Shown here in pieces: positions 1 to 7,963 of a stretch of 32,500 bases of DNA (position 1 is the stretch's first letter; each line of letters starts with the position of its first letter). This DNA is from Devosia pacifica (lineage in GTDB: Bacteria; Pseudomonadota; Alphaproteobacteria; Rhizobiales; Devosiaceae): NCBI RefSeq assembly GCF_014652635.1, contig NZ_BMZE01000005.1:1-32500 (forward strand). The letters run 5' to 3'. The position numbers were made by a program, and so were the translations under genes. The notes below the pieces were generated by a model. The model ran no database searches, was not told where the DNA came from, and saw nothing but the letters and a program-made list of their open reading frames with translations.

Positions 1-38
1 CCTCGTGAGCCGCGCCCAACACATCCCGAAATGAAAAA

Positions 39-67
39 GGGCCCGCGCGATGCGCGGGCCCTTTTTT
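39..67. terminator. Bidirectional intrinsic terminator downstream of rpmJ
   Basis: GGGCCCGCGC at 39-48 pairs perfectly with GCGCGGGCCC at 52-61. It is followed by six T on the plus strand (62-67) and preceded by five A (34-38), which form a U-tract when read on the minus strand. It can therefore end rpmJ transcripts, whose stop codon lies 22 bases away, and any plus-strand transcript entering from the left. Bases 1-33 show no recognisable gene. Confidence 0.9.
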
Positions 68-88
68 AGTCGGTAACCAGAACGGGGC

Positions 89-214
89 TTAGCCCTGACG
101 CGCCTTGAAGCGCTTGTCCTGCTTGTTGATGATGTAGACCCGGCCGCGGCGACGGACGAGTTTGTTCGCGCGGTGGCGCGTCATCAACGCCTTCAGCGAA
201 TTGCGGATTTTCAT
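89..214 (-). CDS. rpmJ: 50S ribosomal protein bL36 (L36)
   Basis: The 41-residue protein begins [10 protein letters not shown] and ends [21 protein letters not shown] in two blocks ([10 protein letters not shown], then [12 protein letters not shown]). This is the alphaproteobacterial, cysteine-free form of bL36, a small basic protein of the large ribosomal subunit that stabilises 23S rRNA folding. It lacks the CxxC/CxxxxH zinc ribbon of the C+ form. The start is set by length and by AAGGA about ten bases upstream on the minus strand; a longer reading frame continues upstream but is not family-like. The gene stands alone, with its own promoter at 270-298, an unusual hairpin in the leader (232-254) and a terminator at 39-67. 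The identification is very secure. Confidence 0.97.
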   Translation of the reverse strand: MKIRNSLKALMTRHRANKLVRRRGRVYIINKQDKRFKARQG

Positions 215-231
215 CGTCGTGTCCTTAACAT

Positions 232-254
232 AAAAAACAGGCGCCACCGGCGCC
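232..254 (-). promoter_or_regulatory. Hairpin plus T6 in the rpmJ leader (candidate attenuator)
   Basis: GGCGCC at 249-254 and GGCGCC at 240-245 form a six-pair all-G/C stem with a three-base loop. Read on the minus strand the stem is followed by TG and then six T (237-232). This is the shape of an intrinsic terminator, but it lies between the rpmJ promoter and start codon and ends 17 bases before the ATG. No minus-strand gene lies upstream for it to terminate, so attenuation or 5' end stabilisation is the likely role (inference). Confidence 0.5.
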
Positions 255-269
255 CGCAAACTCGCGCGG

Positions 270-298
270 ACCATATGGCCAAGACCCGCGTGTGTCAA
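270..298 (-). promoter_or_regulatory. Sigma-70-type promoter of rpmJ
   Basis: On the minus strand there is a perfect -35 box TTGACA (298-293), a 17-base spacer and a -10 box TATGGT (275-270). The expected transcription start is near 262-263, giving a leader of about 48 bases that begins only some eight bases before the GGCGCC hairpin. Confidence 0.7.
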
Positions 299-400
299 TG
301 TCTCATCCCACTTGTGCAGCACTCACCGCCGCAATGCAGGATTAACGCCCCGGTCATGGATTTTCCATACCCTGCCGACATTTAAAGAGCTAGCAGCACC

Positions 401-898
401 ATGACATCGGACCGTATTGCCACAACGAATGTGTTGATATGCGCACCCAGCCAGCACCTGGCCAGCATGCTGACCTCAATGTTTCGCTTGTTGGGTTGCC
501 GCAAGATACAGACCGTCGACAACGCAGACCGCGCATGGCGCGAACTCGAGCGACGTGAGTTTCCGTTCGTCTTGCTCGACGAGGGCCTGAGCGGCTGCGA
601 TCCACTGCGATTCGTGCATCGCCTGCGACGCGCTGAAAGCTCGGCCAGCCGCAATGCAACGATCATCATGATGGCGTCTGCCCCGGATGAGGCTCTGATC
701 AAGGCGGCACGCGATGCCGGAGTAAATGAGTTTCTGCGTAAGCCCTTCTCTGCCAAGCAGATCGAGGCAAGGATGCGCAACAGTCTCAGCCGGCCACGTG
801 AGCTGGTCGCCACCGAGGCCTATGTCGGGCCGGACCGCCGGCGTCACGCGACCGAAGACCGCGGCGCCCAGGAACGGCGCCGCGGCGACAACGAGTAG
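401..898 (+). CDS. Stand-alone receiver-domain (response-regulator-like) protein, degenerate acidic pocket
   Basis: The protein has 165 residues. Residues about 9-130 fold like a CheY receiver: beta-1 NVLICAPSQ, the phosphorylatable aspartate D60 in VLLDEG, and the conserved lysine K114 in FLRKPF. The pair of acidic residues that normally follows beta-1 and binds Mg2+ is replaced by A15-P16, and the Thr/Ser after beta-4 falls in MMASA. Phosphorylation may therefore be weak or absent. The tail carries a GPDRRR motif and a second QERRR stretch, a basic tail seen on other alphaproteobacterial single-domain regulators (recalled). There is no DNA-binding or enzymatic output domain and no histidine kinase nearby. 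The stop codon lies only one base from the end of oppF on the opposite strand, leaving no room for a terminator. A phosphorylation-independent protein-interaction role is possible (inference). Confidence 0.8.
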   Translation: MTSDRIATTNVLICAPSQHLASMLTSMFRLLGCRKIQTVDNADRAWRELERREFPFVLLDEGLSGCDPLRFVHRLRRAESSASRNATIIMMASAPDEALIKAARDAGVNEFLRKPFSAKQIEARMRNSLSRPRELVATEAYVGPDRRRHATEDRGAQERRRGDNE

Positions 899-899
899 A

Positions 900-1928
900 T
901 CAGGCGGCTGGCTCTGCCTCACCGGATTCGATCTGCTCCCAGCGCAGGCAGGCCACCTGTCGATTTCCCGGGATACGCTCGAGAGGCGGCAACTGCTCGG
1001 CGCAGTAATCCTTGGCGTAACGGCAGCGCGTGCGGAACGTACATCCTGACGGCTGATTGATCGGCGAAGGGATTTCGCCTTTCAGAGCATCGATGCTGCG
1101 CTCTCGTGCAAGCTTGGGATCGGGAATCGGCACCGCGGTCAGCAGTGCACGCGTATAGGGATGCTTTGGGGTGCTGTAGATCTCATCACCGGTCGCAAGC
1201 TCCACGACACGTCCGAGATAGAGAACAAGGATCCGATCCGAAACGTGTCGCACAACGGACAAGTTGTGCGAGATAAAGATCAGGGTCAGCCCGTACTCGT
1301 CCTTGAGATCGGCCAGAAGATTGAGGATCTGCGCCTGAATCGACACGTCGAGCGCCGATACCGGCTCATCGCACACAATCAGCTTCGGCTCGGTCACAAG
1401 CGCACGGGCGATACCGATCCGTTGCGCCTGCCCGCCCGAGAACTCGTGTGGGTAGCGATTGATCATCTCAGGCAGAAGCCCAACTGATTCCATCACCCTC
1501 ACCACGCGTTCCTGACGCTGGCGCTTGTTGAGCTCGGGCCGCAAGGTGCGCAGTGGATCCGATATGATCTCACCAACCGTCATGCGCGGATTGAGCGATG
1601 CCAACGGATCCTGAAAAATGATCTGCAAATCCTGCCGCCGCTGGCGCATCTCCTTGGGCGACAGCGACATCAGATCCTTGCCCAGCCACAGCACCTGCCC
1701 CGCATCCGGCTCGATCAATTGCAGGATGCACCGGCCGAGGGTCGACTTACCGCACCCGCTCTCCCCCACGATACCAAGCGTCTCGCCCTTCTTGATTGTG
1801 AAGTTGATGTTCTGGAGCGCCTTGAGTTCCAACGGCTTGCCGAACAGGCCGGTGGCGATGGAGAAGCTCTTCTTCAGATCCTTGATTTCGAGAAGCGTAT
1901 CTTCGGCTACATTGGCTTGTGCCATCAT
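900..1928 (-). CDS. oppF: Oligopeptide/dipeptide ABC transporter ATP-binding protein OppF/DppF
   Basis: This 342-residue cytoplasmic ATPase is one of the two nucleotide-binding subunits that power peptide import. The Walker A motif is GESGCGKS (about 55-62), the Q-loop is IIFQDP, the ABC signature is FSGGQAQR (about 163-170) and Walker B is LIVCDEP (about 183-189). The C-terminal oligo_HPY extension carries the typical cysteines in GCTFRTRCRYA and DYCAEQ. The start overlaps the stop of oppD by four bases (ATGA), so translation is probably coupled; a second in-frame ATG follows directly. It is the last gene of the oppA-B-C-D-F operon. The substrate (peptide, or another oligomer carried by this family) cannot be read from the sequence. 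Confidence 0.95.
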   Translation of the reverse strand: MMAQANVAEDTLLEIKDLKKSFSIATGLFGKPLELKALQNINFTIKKGETLGIVGESGCGKSTLGRCILQLIEPDAGQVLWLGKDLMSLSPKEMRQRRQDLQIIFQDPLASLNPRMTVGEIISDPLRTLRPELNKRQRQERVVRVMESVGLLPEMINRYPHEFSGGQAQRIGIARALVTEPKLIVCDEPVSALDVSIQAQILNLLADLKDEYGLTLIFISHNLSVVRHVSDRILVLYLGRVVELATGDEIYSTPKHPYTRALLTAVPIPDPKLARERSIDALKGEIPSPINQPSGCTFRTRCRYAKDYCAEQLPPLERIPGNRQVACLRWEQIESGEAEPAA

Positions 1929-2911
1929 GCCACCTCCTCATAGCGCAGCGGGCCTTCGTAAAAGCAGGCTTTCTTGCGGTCCCCGCCAATCGGTTCGAGC
2001 GGTGGACGTTCCTCAAGGCAGCGATCAAAACAGAACGCACAGCGTGGATTGAACGAGCACCCCTTGGGCAAATGCTCAAGGCTCGGCGGCAGCCCCCTGA
2101 TCGGGTCGAGACGCTCGGCTCTATGGGCGATGTGCGGGGTCGAGTGCAGGAGCCCCAGCGTGTAGGGGTGGCGCGGATCGTAGAACAGGTCGTTGACCGA
2201 ACCGGTCTCGACCGAGCGGCCGCCATACATCACCATCATCCGGTCGGCGACGCCGGCCACCACGCCGAGATCGTGCGTGATCAGCACCAAGGCTGTGCCG
2301 AAATCCTCCGTGAGCGACTTGAACAGGTCCAGCATCTGAGCCTGCACGGTCACGTCCAGCGCCGTGGTCGGCTCGTCGGCGATCAGAATTTTCGGCTGAC
2401 ACAACAGCGCCATGGCGATCATTACGCGCTGGCGCATGCCTCCGGAAAGCTCGTGCGGGTAGGAGTTCGCACGCTTGGCCGGCTCGGGAATACCCACGCG
2501 CTCCAGCATTTCGATTGATGTGCGCACTGCGTCCTTGCGGTCGAACCCGCGATGGCGCACCAGGACTTCTGCCAACTGCGTGCGCAGCCGCAAGGTCGGG
2601 TTCAGCGACGTCATCGGATCCTGAAAGATCATCGCGATATCGCGGCCGCGATACTCGTCGAGCCGGCGCTTGTCCATGCCGACGAGATTGACGTCGCCCA
2701 TCAACGCCTTGCCGGTCGCGCGCCCATTGCGGGCAAGAAGCCCCATGATCGACAGAAACGCCTGGCTCTTGCCGGAGCCGCTTTCACCCACAACAGCAAG
2801 CGTCTCGCCTTCGGTGAGCTGGAAGTTCATTTCACGCACGGCATCCACTTCGCTATCGCGCAGCTGGAAGGTGACCGACAGGTCTTGAACATCGAGTACG
2901 GTATTGGCCAT
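1925..2911 (-). CDS. oppD: Oligopeptide/dipeptide ABC transporter ATP-binding protein OppD/DppD
   Basis: This is the second ATPase subunit, with 328 residues. Walker A is GESGSGKS (42-49), the Q-loop is MIFQDPMTSLNP, the signature is LSGGMRQR (about 155-162) and Walker B is ILIADEP (about 175-181). An oligo_HPY C-terminus carries a cysteine cluster (GCSFNPRCAFCFDRC, then a later ACFYEG), which in some family members binds an Fe-S cluster (recalled). It forms a heterodimer with OppF on the OppB/OppC channel. It starts immediately after the oppC stop and overlaps oppF by four bases, so the three genes are one transcription and translation unit. Confidence 0.95.
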   Translation of the reverse strand: MANTVLDVQDLSVTFQLRDSEVDAVREMNFQLTEGETLAVVGESGSGKSQAFLSIMGLLARNGRATGKALMGDVNLVGMDKRRLDEYRGRDIAMIFQDPMTSLNPTLRLRTQLAEVLVRHRGFDRKDAVRTSIEMLERVGIPEPAKRANSYPHELSGGMRQRVMIAMALLCQPKILIADEPTTALDVTVQAQMLDLFKSLTEDFGTALVLITHDLGVVAGVADRMMVMYGGRSVETGSVNDLFYDPRHPYTLGLLHSTPHIAHRAERLDPIRGLPPSLEHLPKGCSFNPRCAFCFDRCLEERPPLEPIGGDRKKACFYEGPLRYEEVA

Positions 2912-3832
2912 TCAGCGGTCCTTCGGGTCGAGAGCATCGCGCAGGCCGTCACCGATATAGGTGAGGCAGAACAGCAGTGTCACGAGCACGATGGCTGGCG
3001 CCATCAGCATCCAGGGCAGCACTTCCGCTACCGGCGCGCCGGCCGATATCAGCGTGCCGAGCGAGGTTTGCGGCTCCTGCACGCCAAGTCCGAGATAACT
3101 CAGAAAGCTCTCCGCGATGATGATTTCAGGGATGGTCAGCGTGGCGTAGATCACCACGGGTCCCGTCAGGTTCGGCACGATGTGCCTGATGATGATGGTC
3201 CATGGAGAGGCGCCGCCTGCGCGCGCCGCCTCGATGAACTCACGCTCCTTGAGCGTCAGCGTCTGTCCGCGCACGATGCGCGCCATGGTCAGCCACTCGA
3301 TCGCACCGATGCCGACGAACAGCAGCACTGGGTGCCGCCCGAACATCACCACCAGGATGATCACGAAAAGGATGTAGGGGAGCGCATACATGATATCGAC
3401 AATGCGCATCATCACAGAGTCGACACGTCCGCCGAGATATCCGGCAACAGCCCCGTAAATGACACCGATCACGACCGATACCAGTGTCGCGACACCAGCC
3501 ACGATCAGCGACATCTGCGTGCCCTGCAGGACACGCGCAAGCATGTCGCGGCCGTTCTGGTCAGTGCCGAAATAGTGGCCCTTCTCGAAATCGGGGGGCT
3601 TGCGGATCGAGGTCCAGTCGACTTCCGAGTACCCCCACGGCACGAAATACGGGCCAATGAATGCCGCCAGGACAATGAAGACCAGCACAGCGATTGAAGC
3701 CACTGCGGCCTTGTTGCGCGCGAGGCGTGACAGCGCATCCTGGGTCAGCGAACGACCCTTTGGCGCGTCGAGCGTTTCGAGCTTGTTGGCGTAGGTGGTG
3801 AGGACCTGGTCCTTGCCGGTAATTCCAGCCAT
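2912..3832 (-). CDS. oppC: Peptide ABC transporter permease OppC/DppC
   Basis: This 306-residue inner-membrane permease has a cytoplasmic N-terminus of about 40 residues, a first membrane helix (AAVASIAVLVFIVLAAFIG), a periplasmic stretch with the family motif HYFGTDQNGRDMLARVL, and about five further helices. The ABC-interaction (EAA) loop reads EFIEAARAGGASPWTII. The C-terminus GDGLRDALDPKDR is typical of OppC/DppC. It pairs with OppB to form the channel. It overlaps the oppB stop by one base and is followed directly by oppD. Nothing looks damaged. Confidence 0.95.
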   Translation of the reverse strand: MAGITGKDQVLTTYANKLETLDAPKGRSLTQDALSRLARNKAAVASIAVLVFIVLAAFIGPYFVPWGYSEVDWTSIRKPPDFEKGHYFGTDQNGRDMLARVLQGTQMSLIVAGVATLVSVVIGVIYGAVAGYLGGRVDSVMMRIVDIMYALPYILFVIILVVMFGRHPVLLFVGIGAIEWLTMARIVRGQTLTLKEREFIEAARAGGASPWTIIIRHIVPNLTGPVVIYATLTIPEIIIAESFLSYLGLGVQEPQTSLGTLISAGAPVAEVLPWMLMAPAIVLVTLLFCLTYIGDGLRDALDPKDR

Positions 3833-4755
3833 TAGCGGTACCTCACCTTCGGATCGAGCCAGGCGTAAAGCAGGTCAACCAAAAGGTTGAGCGCAAGAAT
3901 GATGAACATGTAGAGAAGCGTTGTGCCCAGAACGATGCCGTAGTCGCGGTTGAGCGCTGCGGTGACGAAATATTTGCCGATCCCAGGCAGCCCGAAGATC
4001 TGCTCGACAGCCAGCGAGCCGGTTAGCAGATAGCTCAGCCCCGGCCCGAGGTAAGAGACCACCGGCACCAGCGCCGGCTTGATCGCGTGCCGCGCCATGA
4101 CCAGCCGCTCACCGAGACCCTTGGAGCGCGCGGTACGAACGTAATTCGTGCCCAGCACCTCGATCATCGATCCACGCATCAGCCGCGAGATCCGGCCCGC
4201 ATGCGGCCATGCCAGAACGGTAATCGGCAGCACGAGGTATTCCCAACGCCCGCTCACCCAGCCACCGGCCGGAAACCAGTCCAGATAAACGCCGAACCAG
4301 AGCTGCAGCAGCGCCGCCATCAAAAAGTTTGGTACGATGACGCCGATCATCACCGCCAGAACCATCACGTAGTCTGGCCACTTGTTCTGGTTTACCGCCG
4401 CGACCATGCCGGCAAGAATGCCAATGATCGTCGCAATCACGAAGGCGGACAGCGCCAAGGTCAGCGTGAACGGAAAACCGATCGCGATCAGCTGACTGAC
4501 TTCAAAGCCCTCGATCACCATCGACGGTCCGAGGTCACCCTGAAGCAAACGCCAGATATAGATGAAGTACTGGTTGATCAGCGGCTGGTCGAGATTGTAG
4601 TGCGCGCGCAGATTGGCAAGGACAAGCGGCGGCAGTGCGCGCTCGCCATCAAACGGACCGCCTGGTGCCAACCGCAGAATGAAAAAACAGATCGAAACGG
4701 CAATGAACGCTATCGGGATTGCCGACAGCACCCGCCGCGACGCGTATCTGAGCAT
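3832..4755 (-). CDS. oppB: Peptide ABC transporter permease OppB/DppB
   Basis: This 307-residue permease opens with the typical N-terminal helix (RRVLSAIPIAFIAVSICFFIL) preceded by MLRYAS, followed by RLAPGGPFDGE and the NLDQPL segment characteristic of OppB. Five more helices follow. The EAA loop reads NYVRTARSKGLGERLVM and the C-terminus DLLYAWLDPKVRYR is family-typical. An AAAGG ribosome site lies about ten bases before the ATG. A 105-base gap containing a strong hairpin (4822-4843) separates it from oppA, and it overlaps oppC by one base. Confidence 0.95.
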   Translation of the reverse strand: MLRYASRRVLSAIPIAFIAVSICFFILRLAPGGPFDGERALPPLVLANLRAHYNLDQPLINQYFIYIWRLLQGDLGPSMVIEGFEVSQLIAIGFPFTLTLALSAFVIATIIGILAGMVAAVNQNKWPDYVMVLAVMIGVIVPNFLMAALLQLWFGVYLDWFPAGGWVSGRWEYLVLPITVLAWPHAGRISRLMRGSMIEVLGTNYVRTARSKGLGERLVMARHAIKPALVPVVSYLGPGLSYLLTGSLAVEQIFGLPGIGKYFVTAALNRDYGIVLGTTLLYMFIILALNLLVDLLYAWLDPKVRYR

Positions 4756-4821
4756 TGAGAGTGACCTTTATTGTCCGGGCTCGAAGCGGCCATCTGCGGG
4801 GCCATGCGCCGGAATAAGAAC

Positions 4822-4843
4822 CGTGGGGCCCGAAGGCCCCACG
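4822..4843 (-). promoter_or_regulatory. Stable cUUCGg hairpin between oppA and oppB
   Basis: A nine-pair perfect stem (4822-4830 with 4835-4843) closes a four-base loop that reads TTCG on the minus strand, flanked by a C-G pair, giving the exceptionally stable cUUCGg tetraloop. No good T-run follows (GTTCTTATT), so it is more likely a processing or 3' end-protecting hairpin, or a leaky terminator, than a full stop. Such intercistronic hairpins commonly let a binding protein be made in excess of its permeases (known for periplasmic transport operons). Confidence 0.7.
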
Positions 4844-4860
4844 ATTGTTTTGTACCGAGA

Positions 4861-6477
4861 CTACTCTTCGTTCTTCGAGAGCCAGCGGGTGCGGTGCACG
4901 TCCTTGGCGTTGTCTTCAAAGCCCTCGATATAGGGGGCGACAACGTTCTTGGAGACGTACCAGTAGATCGGGATCGCTGCGAACTCGTCCATCGCGATCT
5001 CTTCGGCCTCGGCGAGAAGTTCGGCACGGGCGTCGAGATCCTGCTCTGCGGCAGCCTCTTCAAGCAGCGCATCGAACTCTTCGTTCGAATAGCGGCCGTA
5101 ATTGTTGCCCCAGTTCATCTGGCCTTCCTGCTGAACGCCAGTCTTGAGCAGGTCGAGCGTGTTGACCGGATCGTTGTAGTCCATCAGCCAGCCAGCGCGG
5201 CCGATCTCGAAATCGCCGGCACGCAGCGCATCGTAGTGAACCGCGACTTCGGAGTTGAACATCTCGATATTGACGCCAAGCGGCTCCCACATGGCAGCGA
5301 GCGCCACGGCGATACGCTGGTGGTTGTCGTTGGTGTTGTAACGCAGCTGCAGGTTCAGCGGGCTATCCGGGCCGTAGCCGGCTTCCGCCATCAGTTCCTG
5401 CGCACGAGCCATCCGCTCTTCATAGGGCATCTCGGCCCAATCCGGCATGTAGGCCTCTTCGACATAGTTGCCGGTGCCGGGCGGAACCCAGCCATAGGCC
5501 GGCAGTTCGCCGGTGCCGAGAATATCCGGACCGATGACGTCACGCAGGATCGAGATGGAGAGCGCCTCGCGGATACGCGGATCCGTCAGCGGGCCTTCTT
5601 CCTGGTTCATCACATAATAGTAGATGCCAAGGAACGGCTCGACATGGGCCTGCCCTTCGAGATTCTCCTGCATCCACTGGTATTGGTCCGACGGGAAGTC
5701 GGTCAGCATGTCGAATTCACCGGCGCGGTAACGGTTGAGGGCTGCCGCCTGGTCTTCGAGAACGTAGTAATAGACTTCGTCGATCTGAACGTTCTCGGCG
5801 TCGTAGTAATCTTCGTTCTTTTCGGAACGAACATACGAGCCCGGAACCCACTCGACGATTTCATAGGGGCCGTTGGCGACGATATTGTCGACATCTGACC
5901 AATCGTCGCCCATTTCCTCGACCAGATGCTTCGGCACCGGATAGGCGGTGTAGTGCATCAGAGCATCGAGGAAGTACGGGGTCGGCTGCTCAAGCGTGAT
6001 CTCAAGCGTCTGGTCGTCGATTGCCTTGACGCCAAGTTCGTCGAAATCCGTGATTTCGCCGGAGTTGATCGCCTCGGCATTCAGGATCGGATACTGCAGA
6101 TACGCATAGTCCGAAGCCGTTGCCGGATCCATGATGCGCTGGAAGGCAAAGACGAAATCTTCGGCGGTTACCGGCTCGCCATCGGTCCACTGAATACCGT
6201 CGCGCAGGTGGAAGGTGTAGACGGTGCCGTCTTCCGAAATCTCCCAGCTTTCTGCCTGTCCCGGGATCGGCTCGGCATTCGCGTCTTCTGTAACGAGACC
6301 CTCGAGATAGTCACCGACAACGCGGTTTTCCCAGTCACCGGAAACCTTGTGCGGGTCGAGCGAGCTTGGGTCGCCGCCATTGTGCAGGTTCAGCGTCACG
6401 GCGTGCGCGGCGCTGCTCATCAGCATCGCAACCAGCCCGGCGGTGCCAACCGCCTTGAGGGTCTGAGTGAACTTCAT
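4861..6477 (-). CDS. oppA: Periplasmic oligopeptide-binding protein OppA-like (SBP_bac_5)
   Basis: This 538-residue solute-binding protein captures the ligand in the periplasm and delivers it to OppBC. A Sec signal peptide spans residues 1-26 (MKFTQTLK, hydrophobic AVGTAGLVAMLMSSA, then AHA before the mature VTLNLHNGG). Mature landmarks of the family are DPSSLDPHKV, the FHLRDGIQWTDGEPVTAEDFVFAFQRI region in two blocks (FHLRDGIQWTDGEP, then VTAEDFVFAFQRI), and NGPYEIVEW. The mature protein is acidic. The start at 6477 is chosen over an upstream in-frame ATG at 6522 because it begins the signal peptide and has AGGAG nearby upstream. First gene of the opp operon; a hairpin lies in its leader at 6514-6539. 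The ligand is unknown. Confidence 0.93.
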   Translation of the reverse strand: MKFTQTLKAVGTAGLVAMLMSSAAHAVTLNLHNGGDPSSLDPHKVSGDWENRVVGDYLEGLVTEDANAEPIPGQAESWEISEDGTVYTFHLRDGIQWTDGEPVTAEDFVFAFQRIMDPATASDYAYLQYPILNAEAINSGEITDFDELGVKAIDDQTLEITLEQPTPYFLDALMHYTAYPVPKHLVEEMGDDWSDVDNIVANGPYEIVEWVPGSYVRSEKNEDYYDAENVQIDEVYYYVLEDQAAALNRYRAGEFDMLTDFPSDQYQWMQENLEGQAHVEPFLGIYYYVMNQEEGPLTDPRIREALSISILRDVIGPDILGTGELPAYGWVPPGTGNYVEEAYMPDWAEMPYEERMARAQELMAEAGYGPDSPLNLQLRYNTNDNHQRIAVALAAMWEPLGVNIEMFNSEVAVHYDALRAGDFEIGRAGWLMDYNDPVNTLDLLKTGVQQEGQMNWGNNYGRYSNEEFDALLEEAAAEQDLDARAELLAEAEEIAMDEFAAIPIYWYVSKNVVAPYIEGFEDNAKDVHRTRWLSKNEE

Positions 6478-6513
6478 GATCGTCCCATCTCCTTGATGAA
6501 CTTTTTTGTAAGA

Positions 6514-6539
6514 AACGGCCATGGGGATGCCTGGCCGTT
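6514..6539 (-). promoter_or_regulatory. Hairpin in the upstream leader of oppA
   Basis: AACGGCCA (6514-6521) and TGGCCGTT (6532-6539) form a perfect eight-pair stem with a ten-base loop, about 37 bases before the oppA ATG. No T-run follows on either strand. Further upstream, CTTGATCAAG at 6563-6572 is a perfect ten-base palindrome that could be an operator. The 193-base gap between fadI and oppA holds no gene; roles for both elements are inference. Confidence 0.35.
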
Positions 6540-6670
6540 CGCCTGATCTGCAATTTTTACTACTTGATCAAGATCGGTGGACGGTATCCTCACTTTCCGT
6601 CCAGTTGCAAGTGAAAGCTTGCCGCAAATGTCGGCGTATCGCCGCTCTGACCAAGTTTTACACTGCGTGC

Positions 6671-7954
6671 CTAATCCTGACGCTCAAGTAGCGCCGCGAC
6701 ACCCATGCCGCCTGCCGTACAAACGGACAGCAGAGAGCGCTGTTTTTGCTCTGTTTCCAGCAATTTAGCAGCAACGCCGAGGATACGCGCACCTGTGGCG
6801 GCGAATGGATGGCCGTAGGCAATGCTCGAGCCTTTGACATTGATGCGATCGCGCGGAATCTCGCCCATAACCTGTTCTCTCTTGAGTACGTCGCGACAAT
6901 ATTGCTCATCCGTCCACGCATTCAACGTCGACAGCACTTGTGCGGCAAAGGCTTCATGCAGCTCGAAATAATCGATATCATCGAAGCCCAATTGCCGCCG
7001 CGCCAGCATCTCGGACACGGCAATCGTCGGCGCCATCAGCAATCCGTCACCATGCGCGAAATCGTTGGCGGAAACCCGGCCTGCCGTCAAAAAGGCAAGG
7101 ATCGGCAGACCGCGTGCGCGCGCCCACTCCTCGCTCGCCAGCAAGACCGAGGCAGCGCCGTCAGTAAGGGGCGTCGAGTTGGCAGCCGTCAGTGTGCCTT
7201 CGCCCGACTGTTTGTCGAATGCAGGCTTCAGCGCCGACATGCGCTCCAGCGAAGCATCAGCCCGCACATTGTTGTCCCGTACCAGACCTGCGAAGGGCAC
7301 CAAAAGATCGTCGTGGAAACCCTCGTCATAGGCCGTGGCGGCATTGATGTGGCTGCTCAGCGCAAACTCGTCCTGCGCCCGCCGCGGCACATGCCATTGC
7401 TTGGCCATCAGTTCGCAATGTTCGCCCATTGAAAGACCGGTGCGCGGCTCCTGTGTCGAGGGCGCAACCGGCGCCAACTCGCCGGGCCCGAACCCGCGAA
7501 ACGCTGCCAATGTCTGCCCGGCGCCTTTCGCCCGGTTGGCATCGATCATGCGATGCTGGAACTTGTCACTGAAAACCAGCGGGCTATCGCTGACAGTATC
7601 GCTGCCACAAGCGATTCCGCTGTCGATCTCACCGGTTGCAATCTTGGCTGCCAGCATCAATGCGGCTTGCAGACTTGTACCGCAGGCGATCTGCATCGTG
7701 GTGCCCGGGGTCCCAGGCGCCAGCCCGGCATCGAGCGCGGCTTCACGCGCCAGATTGAAATCGCGCGAATGGCTGATCACCGCGCCACCGACGACCTCGT
7801 CGATCTTCTCACCAACAAGACCGTATTTTTCTGCCAGTCCACGCAGAGTTGCGGACAGCATCGAGAGATTGGTTTCGTTGGTATAGGCGGTATGCGCGCG
7901 TGCGAAGGGAATACGGGCGCTGCCGACGATTGCTACGCGTCTCATCTCGGTCAT
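6671..7954 (-). CDS. fadI: Acetyl-CoA acyltransferase (FadI-type thiolase, beta subunit of fatty acid oxidation complex)
   Basis: This 427-residue thiolase cleaves 3-ketoacyl-CoA with CoA to give acetyl-CoA and a shortened acyl-CoA. The nucleophile is C91 in QIACGTSLQA, the catalytic histidine is H382 in YGHPFAATGARI, and the second catalytic cysteine is C412 in CTAGGMG. The N-terminus RRVAIVGSARIPFARAHTAY is typical of the FadI branch. It begins nine bases after the fadJ stop, behind a GGGGG-rich ribosome site; an ATG three codons downstream is an alternative start. It is the last gene of fadE-fadJ-fadI and its product should pair with FadJ as the hydrolytic partner in the trifunctional complex. 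Confidence 0.93.
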   Translation of the reverse strand: MTEMRRVAIVGSARIPFARAHTAYTNETNLSMLSATLRGLAEKYGLVGEKIDEVVGGAVISHSRDFNLAREAALDAGLAPGTPGTTMQIACGTSLQAALMLAAKIATGEIDSGIACGSDTVSDSPLVFSDKFQHRMIDANRAKGAGQTLAAFRGFGPGELAPVAPSTQEPRTGLSMGEHCELMAKQWHVPRRAQDEFALSSHINAATAYDEGFHDDLLVPFAGLVRDNNVRADASLERMSALKPAFDKQSGEGTLTAANSTPLTDGAASVLLASEEWARARGLPILAFLTAGRVSANDFAHGDGLLMAPTIAVSEMLARRQLGFDDIDYFELHEAFAAQVLSTLNAWTDEQYCRDVLKREQVMGEIPRDRINVKGSSIAYGHPFAATGARILGVAAKLLETEQKQRSLLSVCTAGGMGVAALLERQD

Positions 7955-7963
7955 CTCTACCCC

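Noticed and set aside
2552..3697. A 381-codon plus-strand open frame opposite oppC and oppD
   Set aside because: Composition is dominated by His/Arg/Asp from antisense codons, with no domain. The minus strand encodes well-conserved OppC and OppD.
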